Assembly: GCA_964596645.1 (NCBI GenBank)
Contig: CAZQVB010000004.1
Span: 1-64,000, forward strand
DNA from: CAVQEK01 sp964596645
GTDB lineage: Bacteria > Bacteroidota > Bacteroidia > Cytophagales > Cyclobacteriaceae
Reading direction: 5' to 3'
Length of the DNA stretch: 64,000 nucleotides
Under the pieces are notes generated by a model. That model was not told where the DNA came from. It searched no databases and saw only the letters and a list, made by a program, of their open reading frames with translations. Positions within the stretch are counted from its first letter, which is position 1. The number at the start of each line of letters is the position of its first letter. Both the position numbers and the translations under genes were made by a program. Shown piece by piece: positions 53,988-61,359 of this stretch.

Positions 53988-54036
53988 GGGTAAACGATTG
54001 TAAACGCTTACAATCATGTACAAACGAAAGTAAGCG
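53988..54036 (+). promoter_or_regulatory. cluster of GTAAACG-type repeats with a 20-bp palindrome upstream of ssb
   Basis: Within 49 bases are gtaaacg, gtaaacgc, gtacaaacg and gtaagcg, and GATTGTAAACGCTTACAATC (53996-54015) is a palindrome with a mismatched centre. It lies about 100 bases before the intact ssb start. It may be an operator or iteron-like site. The rest of 53722-54117 contains no gene I can support. Confidence 0.5.
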
Positions 54037-54117
54037 TATTTTATACCAGTACTCTCTTGCGTACCGCCCAACTTTGTTTCATCAATTATTCATTCATACA
54101 CTAAAATCTAAACTGTC

Positions 54118-54456
54118 ATGAACAATCTGAAAAACAAAGTGCAACTGATCGGTCACCTGGGTGTAGACCCTGAAATCAAAATCTTTAGCTCTGGCAAGAA
54201 ACTCGCGAAGCTATCCCTGGCTACGTCCGAGCAGTACAAAGATGCGGAAGGCAAAAAAGTGTCGGAGACGCAGTGGCACAATCTGGTGATCTGGGGCAAA
54301 TCGGCCGATGTGGCCGAAAAATACCTGAAGAAGGGAAGTGAGATAGCCGTAGATGGCAAAATCACCTACCGCACGTACGAACTGAAGGATGGCGAGAAAC
54401 GCTACGCCACCGAAATATTGGTCAACGACTTCCTGATGCTTGGCAAGAAAAATTGA
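54118..54456 (+). CDS. ssb: short single-stranded DNA-binding protein (intact copy 4)
   Basis: A 112-residue SSB. MNNLKNKVQLIGHLGVDPE opens the OB fold; LAKLSLATSEQYKD, VSETQWHNLVIWGKSADVAEKY and EIAVDGKITYRTYELKDG are family motifs, with the DNA-stacking Trp residues in WHNLVIWG. It ends LMLGKKN without the linker and acidic tip (DDDIPF type) that recruits partners, so it is the short type that is often linked to mobile DNA. It binds ssDNA in the cytoplasm. It is the only one of four local copies with start, frame and stop intact. A terminator follows. Confidence 0.95.
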   Translation: MNNLKNKVQLIGHLGVDPEIKIFSSGKKLAKLSLATSEQYKDAEGKKVSETQWHNLVIWGKSADVAEKYLKKGSEIAVDGKITYRTYELKDGEKRYATEILVNDFLMLGKKN

Positions 54457-54611
54457 TGCCCAAAAGATGGTCTATGCGCCGGTGTTCAACATCTATGACG
54501 ATGCACACAGCCTTATCGCTGGGCCACGCCGACGGGCACAACTAAATGAATGCCCGTGAGGCCGTAAAAGGTCGATATACATCGCAACGGTTTATTGAGC
54601 ATCGCATACCC

Positions 54612-54655
54612 CCAGCTCCGGCACTGTTATAATTCGGTGCCGGAGCTGGCTTTTA
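54612..54655 (+). terminator. terminator after ssb
   Basis: ccagctccggcac pairs exactly with gtgccggagctgg, loop 12 bases, then cttttatt. Confidence 0.85.
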
Positions 54656-54775
54656 TTGAGTTAGCTGGCGAAAAAGCCATGTTCATGAGGATATAACCAT
54701 CTGTTTATCTGTTACTTACAACTTTGGCTTGTTATTTGTTTTTAACAACCTTCAAAATTAAAAATGGAGGTTATT

Positions 54776-55336
54776 ATGAAATCAATATTGTATGTATGTA
54801 TGTTGTTGGGACTGTTTGCGGTGCTGCCACTACAAGCAAAGCACGACGGCGAACTTACCCGCAAAGAAAGAAAAGAGCTGCGTAGGCAAAATGTGATCAA
54901 AAATAAGGAGGCGCTGCTCCAAACGGTGAACAACAAAAGCTGGGTACTGGAGGCGCATACCATCTTCGATCGCTATGGCAATGCAGCCCCCACCATGCCC
55001 AACACAAATTTTGTTATGGTCAGTGGCGACCAGGCGGTCATCCAGTTGGCCTTCCCGCATTTTGTTGGCTTCAACGGGCTGGGGGGCATCACCTTCGACG
55101 ACAATGTGGGTTCTTATGAAGTATACCCCGGCAAAAAGCCGACATCGGGCATCAATGTCAGTATGCAGGTAAGTGGTATCAACATTGGCAACGCCTCTGT
55201 ATCGGTCAGTGCCTCGCCTGATGGCAATGCCAGGGCTACCGTCATTGGCCCCTGGGGTTGGCGTGTTACCTATGCCGGCAACCTCGTGCCGCTAGAGGAG
55301 TCAGACGCTTTCGAAGGCCAACCGCTTTTTAACTAG
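54776..55336 (+). CDS. DUF4251 secreted protein
   Basis: A 186-residue protein. The ATG at 54776 has GGAGG seven bases before it, which decides against the ATG at 54764. A signal peptide ends VLPLQAKHD. A basic helix (LTRKERKELRRQNVIKN) leads to the DUF4251 domain: WVLEAHTIFDRYGN, NFVMVSGDQAVIQLAFP, GLGGITFDDNVGSYEV and ISVSASPDGNARATV-like strands. The family is common in Bacteroidota and has no known function. Single gene, terminator downstream. Confidence 0.9.
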   Translation: MKSILYVCMLLGLFAVLPLQAKHDGELTRKERKELRRQNVIKNKEALLQTVNNKSWVLEAHTIFDRYGNAAPTMPNTNFVMVSGDQAVIQLAFPHFVGFNGLGGITFDDNVGSYEVYPGKKPTSGINVSMQVSGINIGNASVSVSASPDGNARATVIGPWGWRVTYAGNLVPLEESDAFEGQPLFN

Positions 55337-55360
55337 GCGATTGACCAGCATCAAATTGAC

Positions 55361-55387
55361 AAACCGGACACTGTTCCGGTTTTTTTA
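55361..55387 (+). terminator. terminator after the DUF4251 gene
   Basis: aaaccggacactgttccggt followed by TTTTTTT. Confidence 0.88.
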
Positions 55388-55618
55388 TGATCTGCCTTTA
55401 CTCCCCAGTTTGTGCCGTGCTACTGCTTAAAGCTGCACAGTAAATTTTCTAATTTTACCCGACCAACTTGATCGCCTGCACGCCCATTCTCCGCCTGTAC
55501 ATCTACCCTTACCAGTCGGAAGAATTGCAAAAAATTATGTTTTGCGGCTTGATTGCATTAAAATTCTTTTCATTTATTTGTGCCGGTCATTATTATCTGA
55601 ATCATTCACGCATGCATC

Positions 55619-56020
55619 ATGAGTAAACCAAGGATTGTAAAAGATTATGAAAAACTGCCTGAAGAGGTGGTGGGCAGGTTGAAATCGGAATACCCTTATG
55701 GATTTGCGCAAAATCTCATCAAATACACCAATGCACAAGGCAAACGCATATCGGCGCTGCCATTTGAAACCGATGAGGTGTACTATTTGATAAAAATGAA
55801 TGAGGATGAGGCGGTGAAAATTATAGAAGAAGATGATGACTACGACGATAGCGGCAAGCTGCGCGACGACTATGACGCAGAGGAAGAGTTTGACTCCGGC
55901 ACCAGCAAAGAAGTAGAAATAGCCGACGACACAGAAGAAACCGATCCTTATAAAGATGATGACGACGACGACGATCTCGACGACGAATCGGATGATGAGG
56001 ATGATGACGACGACCGTTAG
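55619..56020 (+). CDS. small protein with strongly acidic C-terminal tail
   Basis: A 133-residue protein. Residues 1-70 are an ordinary small domain (VKDYEKLPEEVVGRLKSEYP, NLIKYTNAQGKRISALPFET, YYLIKMNEDEAVKIIEED). From about 75 on, the chain is mostly Asp and Glu, ending in runs of Asp and a final Arg. The N-terminal part is a Bacteroidota-wide type, sometimes mis-named DNA primase. The tail may bind cations or mimic nucleic acid; this is speculation. Single gene. Confidence 0.8.
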   Translation: MSKPRIVKDYEKLPEEVVGRLKSEYPYGFAQNLIKYTNAQGKRISALPFETDEVYYLIKMNEDEAVKIIEEDDDYDDSGKLRDDYDAEEEFDSGTSKEVEIADDTEETDPYKDDDDDDDLDDESDDEDDDDDR

Positions 56021-56300
56021 TCGTCAACGCTTCCTGACAGCAATTTGAAGCATGAGTAGGCGCATGCGCATGCTTTTTGCCAGTCATCGCCCCCCACACT
56101 CATTTTTCATAGCCAGTAAAATTCCCTTGCACCCCGCCATGCTGCACCCGGCTTTGGCCTTACCTACTTTGAACCCACTCCGGCCAAAGGGCTGTAACTT
56201 CCCCTACCCGATAGATCAACCATTTCTATAATTGCCGTGTCTATTTCAACAATTGGAAAATGTTGACGTTAAGAGTTTGATTTCAAAAGGAGGAGGAATT

Positions 56301-56963
56301 ATGCATGATTTCATAAAAAAATCGACCGCGGTGGCGACCATTGCCATTGTCGCAATATTGGCCTATGGATGCTATCCTGGTGGGCCGGAGTACCAGTCCG
56401 ATCAAAACATTGTATACACCAGCCACGACAGCACGTATGACTTTGGGTCGAAATCGACCTATTATCTGCCTGATACGGTGGTGTTTCGCACCAACATTCA
56501 GAATGCCGCAATGCGGAGCGCTGATGCGCGTAAATTGCTTGAAGAGATTGAATCTGCCATGGATGCCCGAGGCTACGTACAGGTAGATACTTCGGCCAGT
56601 GCACCGCCTGATCTGCTCGTGGTTGCGGAGGTAACGGCCCTGCGTCAATCTGGTTATTCTTACATTCCCGGCTCTTTCTCCCCGTTTTACGGCTCAGGCT
56701 GGGGCTGGGGTGGCGGCGGATGGGCCTATCCCACCGGTTACATCGTGCCGTATAACGTAACCACCGGCACGGCGTATGTCTCAATTTCTGACCCCAATGC
56801 TGCCCAAACTGTGGTGTCGGGCAATGAAGCTGCCGAAGCGATACCCATCGTGTGGGTGGGGGTTTTCAACGGCCTCTTTAGCGGTGCGAATGGCGACGCC
56901 GGCCGAATAGAATACGCCGTCAGTCAGTCATTTGCTCAGTCGCCTTACCTGCAGAGCAACTAA
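56301..56963 (+). CDS. DUF4136 lipoprotein
   Basis: A 220-residue protein; the ATG at 56301 follows AGGAGG and gives the signal (AIVAILAYGC). The frame extends to 56232 without support. The DUF4136 domain includes NIVYTSHDSTYDF, YYLPDTVVF, LLEEIESAMDARGYVQVD and DLLVVAEVTAL, then a Gly/Trp-rich loop (GSGWGWGGGGWAYP). AYVSISDPN and the end AVSQSFAQSPYLQ are common too. Role unknown, outer membrane. The barrel gene follows by 69 bases, probably one operon. Confidence 0.88.
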   Translation: MHDFIKKSTAVATIAIVAILAYGCYPGGPEYQSDQNIVYTSHDSTYDFGSKSTYYLPDTVVFRTNIQNAAMRSADARKLLEEIESAMDARGYVQVDTSASAPPDLLVVAEVTALRQSGYSYIPGSFSPFYGSGWGWGGGGWAYPTGYIVPYNVTTGTAYVSISDPNAAQTVVSGNEAAEAIPIVWVGVFNGLFSGANGDAGRIEYAVSQSFAQSPYLQSN

Positions 56964-57032
56964 CAACGCTAAGATGCCGGCAGGGGATTTCATCAAATCA
57001 TTTATTGATCATAATAAAAGCAATCAAAAGCC

Positions 57033-57620
57033 ATGAAATATATCATAATAGCATGTGCCCTTTTAATGCCGGTGGCCAATGCCGGTGCACAGGGGCTGTT
57101 GGGAATTGGGTTGGAAATGTCGGCAGGGCTTGGCGAGCAGCAGGAATTTATCGGCGACATCAGTGTGCGTGGCCTGAGTGTAGACGGCAGGCTCTTTCTG
57201 AATGACAACACAACCATTGGGCTTAGCGCGGCCTGGAACGTGTTTTATGAAGATGCCGGCGTGCAAACCATCGTCGACAACAACGTTGCCGTCACGGGCA
57301 AAGAGTATCGCTACATCAATGCCTACCCCGTGCACCTGACCGGCCACTACTACACCGGCTCGGAAGAGGGCCTGCGATTTTACGCCGGCGGTGGTGCAGG
57401 CATGGCATATATGATGCAGCGCACCAACCTGGGCGACAACTACGTCACCGATCAGAGGAATTGGCATATTGCCATTGCCCCGGAAGTAGGTGTGCTCATA
57501 CCGCTCAGCTGGACCAACAACCTGAACATAGCACTCAAATACAATTATATTCCCGGAGTGGATCAGTCCATAAGTTATAATTATGTGGCGCTAAAAATTG
57601 GCATTCTTGCCATTAAGTAG
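57033..57620 (+). CDS. small outer membrane beta-barrel protein
   Basis: A 195-residue protein with a signal peptide ending NAGAQG. Eight or so amphipathic strands follow: LGIGLEMSAGLG, TIGLSAAWNVFYED, YINAYPVHLTGHYY, RFYAGGGAGMAYMM, WHIAIAPEVGVLIPL, LNIALKYNYIPG and YVALKIGILAI. This is a typical OmpA/OmpW-size barrel. No plug or ligand is evident. It follows the DUF4136 lipoprotein and may act with it. Confidence 0.83.
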   Translation: MKYIIIACALLMPVANAGAQGLLGIGLEMSAGLGEQQEFIGDISVRGLSVDGRLFLNDNTTIGLSAAWNVFYEDAGVQTIVDNNVAVTGKEYRYINAYPVHLTGHYYTGSEEGLRFYAGGGAGMAYMMQRTNLGDNYVTDQRNWHIAIAPEVGVLIPLSWTNNLNIALKYNYIPGVDQSISYNYVALKIGILAIK

Positions 57621-57770
57621 CCGGTGGCGTTACTCACTTTCCATCACGAACTCTGCTAAAGCGCGGGCAGCCTTCTTTCTGCCGGCTGCCTTCGGAGGTG
57701 CCATCATTGCGGCACTATGTTGCAAACAGAACATGGCAGAGCGGGTTGATAAACCGTAAAGCGGTATGTC

Positions 57771-58187
57771 ATGAAAAAAATGCTGTTATCATTACTCATT
57801 TTATTGCACTATGCCTGTGCCAGCCAGCGGCCACAGGTGATGATACGCGACGAAAACCTAAAAACACCTGAGGGCGGGGTGCAGACCGAGCACAAATTGA
57901 TTGTGCTGGATCCGGGATTTGAGACCTGGTTCAGCACCACATGGAGCCCGGCCAAAGACCGCAGCTACAGCTACTACGACAACTGGAACGATCGATACGT
58001 GCAAGCCTGGAACAACAAAGCAACCAGCCCAGGACATGCAGAACTGTACAACAGCCGTATTGAATACGACTACAGCGAAAACTACGGAATGGAGGTGAGC
58101 CGGAAACTGTACTACTACTTCCGGTGGGTGGAAACACAACTCGGCCTGCCCATCATCAGCAGCGGCGGGCCCATTGGTATGCCCTGA
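57771..58187 (+). CDS. DUF6146 family lipoprotein
   Basis: A 138-residue protein; lipobox LLHYAC. LIVLDPGFETWFST, YYDNWNDRYVQAWNNKA, ELYNSRIEYDYSENYGMEVSRKLYYYFRWVE is the Tyr- and Trp-rich DUF6146 pattern (split here for reading). Members are small surface or periplasmic lipoproteins of unknown role. It comes 150 bases after the barrel gene on the same strand. Confidence 0.85.
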   Translation: MKKMLLSLLILLHYACASQRPQVMIRDENLKTPEGGVQTEHKLIVLDPGFETWFSTTWSPAKDRSYSYYDNWNDRYVQAWNNKATSPGHAELYNSRIEYDYSENYGMEVSRKLYYYFRWVETQLGLPIISSGGPIGMP

Positions 58188-58557
58188 TGGTGAGGTAGGC
58201 GATGGCCAGGTAATTCAATCATTCACCAACACTCCCCCTTGCTCAATTTTCTGTATTGAAATTGAAGGATTCTCCAATAGCCAACGGATGCTGAAACAAG
58301 TTCAGCATGACCGCTCGAGATAGGACTGATGGTTAAAAAATATCATGAGGCTCCCATTTCGTCATTGTGAGCTAAGCGAAACAATCTGCTGGCTATTGGC
58401 CAGCACTTCTGTGGTGCTAAAATGTCCTGTGTGACACAGGCCATGGAATAATTCGTCTTTTGCTTTTAATCGATCCGACTATAGTCAAACCTGGAATTTG
58501 CTGTAGGCCCTGGAATTGACAGGCCGTGCTATGTTACCATTCCAGACCTTCACCATG
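58188..58557. other. intergenic stretch with motif X copy 2 only
   Basis: About 370 bases without a supportable gene. It contains motif X (58473-58502, with the palindrome GACTATAGTC) and, near 58415-58443, gtgctaaaatgtcctgtgtgac-like symmetric sequence. It leads into array D. Confidence 0.5.
58473..58502. repeat. motif X, copy 2
   Basis: atccgactatagtc, aacctggaatttg: same order and spacing as 30500-30529 with a few changes. Confidence 0.6.
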
Positions 58558-58722
58558 CAACATTGACCATTCACCAGCCACCATTCAACCGTTTCACCAA
58601 TCCTTTCCTTTCAGCTTTGAGCTTTCAACTCTTTCACCAATCTACCAATCCACGAATCTACCATCTCACCAATCTACTAATCTACTTTGAGCCTTGAGCT
58701 TTCAGCTCTTTCACCAATCTAC
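58558..58722. repeat. array D of the dispersed repeat
   Basis: ccaccattcaacc, ttcaccaatc, cagctttgagctttc, ttcaccaatctaccaatcc and ttgagccttgagctttcagc, ending at the stop codon of the histidine kinase gene. It shares its building blocks with arrays A to C some 28 kb away. Confidence 0.85.
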
Positions 58723-60875
58723 ACCATCGCCCCGCGAAGAATGATGCGAAAGGTACTGCCCCGCTTCAACTGGCTGGTGACCCTGATGCTACCGCCAATT
58801 TTTTCTATGAATTCTTTACAGAGCATTAGACCCAAGCCGGTACCTTTTTCATTTTGCGTGCCACGCGTGGTGTAGTGCAGGTTGTCTTGAAACAACTTGG
58901 CCAGACTAGCCTGATCCATGCCCACGCCGTTGTCTTTCACATATATTTCTACATCACGCCCGATGTACTCCATGCCTACCGCAATCTCGCCCTTCTCTTT
59001 GGTGAATTTGATGGCATTCGACACCAGATTGCGCAGCACGAGCTGTACAGTGTTGGGTTCAGAATGGATCACCGCGTTTTTATTCACATTGTTGGTCAGC
59101 TTTATCGTCTTGTGCTCGGCCTGTTGTTCAAACAGCTCAAACACCACCTGTACAATATCGTAAGGCTTAAACTCTGCTGTGGAATCTTCGCCGTTGCCAT
59201 TGCGGTTGGCCCATGTCAGGATGTTGTCGAGCAATATGCGCGTGTTCCTGAGGGCATTATCTATGGTGTCGATGGCTTTGTCGCGCTCCTGGCGGCTCAG
59301 CGATTCATTGCGCAATAGCGACAGCAGGCCGGTGAGTGTGGCCACCGGGCTCTTCAAGTCGTGGGAAATCACCGAAAAAACCTTATCCTTAAACTGGTTG
59401 GCGCCCTTCAACTCTTCGCTCTGCTTTTGTAGGGTTTTGATGGTGTGGCCGAGGTCTCGGGTTTTCTCCATCACCTTGATCTCGAGCAGGCGGTTTTGGT
59501 TGGCGATCAGCCGTTCTTTTTCCATGGCCGTCTGCAAAGCTGCCACCTGGGCTTCGTTGCGCTTTTCTATATACAGATCTATCATTTTGCCCATGGCAAA
59601 AGCCAGAAAAAGTATGGTGAATGCCACGCTGATCAGCAATACGTTGCTCGTGAAGAGGTTGGTGCTCACCAGTCCGTTGATGCGCATCAGGTATATGATG
59701 AATCCGGTGACAAAAAAGCTGAGCGCAAACAAATAGTATTTGGCCGGCTTGAACCCTTTGCTCAGCATGGATACGGCCACAAACATGAGGAAAAGCAGTG
59801 TGGTGACGCAATTGTACTGAAGCAGGTTGAGCGATACTGCACCGCCAAACACAAAATGCAGTACAATGATGACCAGATAAAGCCCTACAAGCGCCAGCAA
59901 CCAAATGTGCCGCTTGGGCGTGGTGACGCGTGTTTTGAGGAAGCTCGCTGTAAAAAGAATGGCAAAAATGCCGGCCAGTGCGGCAGTGGGTATGATGTAA
60001 TCGCTCAGCGCAGGATGGCTGCGCACTATAAAGGTGAAGTCGTAGCCACGAATCACAAATACGATGAGGCCTATGCAAAATGTGAAAAGCGCAAAATACA
60101 GATGAGCACTCTCGCGGATGATGCTAAACTGGAAAAGGTGGTAAATGACCAGAAAGAGAATAAATCCGAACAGCAGGCCTTCCAGAATGTAGTTCTGCCT
60201 GGCCACGACAAGAAAGCTCGACAGGCTGCCGACCTTTATGGGCAGTTGTATTTCTTCCACATCCGAGCGTATCTCCAGCAAATAGGTGTAGGCAGCATTG
60301 GCGGAGGTCTCCAGGTCGATCAGATAATTGTTCTGCTTGATGGACGGGCTGCTCGAAGTCAGGTTCTCGCTGAATGCCTGACGGCCCAGTATTTTACCTT
60401 TATCATTCAGTGTGTACACGATCACACTGTCGAGTATGGGGTTGGCAATCTGGAGGTACAGGTCGCTGCCCGTTTTGTTCACCAGGCTAAAGGTGACCCA
60501 CACCGTGGCCGTGGTTGATCCAAAATTGGGAATATAGCTGTCGGTGTAGAAAAAAGACGATAAAATGCTGTTTTTAGACACCTGATGTATGGTGTATTGA
60601 TTTTCCTCATCCAGAAAAAATCGGGCATGCTTGCCCATGTTGATGATATCGGCATGGGGATGAAGGACAAGAGGGGCATGTGTTTGGGCGGCAAGTTGCT
60701 GTATGCTGGGGCCGAGGAGCACAGCCAGCAGCGCCACTACAGTTACCCGAATGCAACGCGCAAGCGGGGAGCACTTCCAGCCCTTCAAAAAATCTATCGA
60801 TCTACAAAAACACGTAATCCCTCGCATACAATTCTGGCAGGCTATGCAGAAAGTGAAGATTCGCAGCCTGCCCAT
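58719..60875 (-). CDS. 7TM-DISM sensor histidine kinase
   Basis: A 718-residue membrane kinase. A leader of about 65 residues (start uncertain, several ATGs) is followed by a periplasmic 7TMR-DISM extracellular domain (65-220; TVWVTFSLVNKTGSDLYLQI, IDSVIVY-like). Seven helices span about 225-440 (GLLFGFILFLVIYHLFQF as first). A coiled region follows, then HisKA with His in VFSVISHDLKSPVATLTGLL and the HATPase_c with N box LRNLVSNAIKFT, G1 VKDNGVGMDQ and G2 GTGLGLMLCKEF. No receiver or regulator gene is next to it. The signal may be a carbohydrate or small molecule; this is not known. Its 3' end abuts a repeat array. Confidence 0.9.
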   Translation of the reverse strand: MGRLRIFTFCIACQNCMRGITCFCRSIDFLKGWKCSPLARCIRVTVVALLAVLLGPSIQQLAAQTHAPLVLHPHADIINMGKHARFFLDEENQYTIHQVSKNSILSSFFYTDSYIPNFGSTTATVWVTFSLVNKTGSDLYLQIANPILDSVIVYTLNDKGKILGRQAFSENLTSSSPSIKQNNYLIDLETSANAAYTYLLEIRSDVEEIQLPIKVGSLSSFLVVARQNYILEGLLFGFILFLVIYHLFQFSIIRESAHLYFALFTFCIGLIVFVIRGYDFTFIVRSHPALSDYIIPTAALAGIFAILFTASFLKTRVTTPKRHIWLLALVGLYLVIIVLHFVFGGAVSLNLLQYNCVTTLLFLMFVAVSMLSKGFKPAKYYLFALSFFVTGFIIYLMRINGLVSTNLFTSNVLLISVAFTILFLAFAMGKMIDLYIEKRNEAQVAALQTAMEKERLIANQNRLLEIKVMEKTRDLGHTIKTLQKQSEELKGANQFKDKVFSVISHDLKSPVATLTGLLSLLRNESLSRQERDKAIDTIDNALRNTRILLDNILTWANRNGNGEDSTAEFKPYDIVQVVFELFEQQAEHKTIKLTNNVNKNAVIHSEPNTVQLVLRNLVSNAIKFTKEKGEIAVGMEYIGRDVEIYVKDNGVGMDQASLAKLFQDNLHYTTRGTQNEKGTGLGLMLCKEFIEKIGGSIRVTSQLKRGSTFRIILRGAMV

Positions 60876-61359
60876 TGAGTTGTCAAATTAAAATTAAAAA
60901 ATACATATCCGCGCGCCATCATTGGTGAAATGCGATCGGTAAGTACTTGCAAAAAGTAGCGGAGAGTGAAAGCAGTAAAGGGAAGCCATCCCCGGGGGGT
61001 AGCGATCATCACATTATTCACAAACCTGTTCATCAAGCGTCGGGTATCTATGCCCCTGCATTTGGGCATGTAACCGTGGTTAGTAAACGCCCGAGCGTAG
61101 TCGGCATGTGTGTTTTTAGGTGAGAAAAGCAATAAAAGCATGCTGCCTCAACATATGCCGTGCATCCATTTCACCTGTTAGAATGCGGCTGCTACAAGTC
61201 CTTATTTTTACAGCCAAGCCCTGCTTATGCTGTTCAACTTTTATATTGGCCAACTCAGCCGGAAAATACAGCCGGTTATCCGCAATGGTGAAGATTGCCC
61301 CGTACTGCCTTTTATTTTTGCACCAATTCCCTATTCAAGGCGGGTGATATTTTTTTGTA
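60876..61359. other. 484-base divergent intergenic region
   Basis: Between the divergent histidine kinase and DUF5916 genes. A 99-codon frame on the minus strand lacks protein-like support. The two promoters must lie here; no clear motif was recognised. Confidence 0.45.

Noticed and set aside
50356..54650. Integron with attC sites
   Set aside because: No RYYYAAC/GTTRRRY pairs were found at the module edges and there is no integrase; the repeated element is the ssb gene.
50356..54650. CRISPR array or prophage
   Set aside because: Repeats are gene-length and degenerate, and no cas, phage structural or integrase gene is present.
60842..61141. 99-codon minus-strand frame before the DUF5916 gene
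   Set aside because: Runs into the histidine kinase start region and has no recognisable motif.
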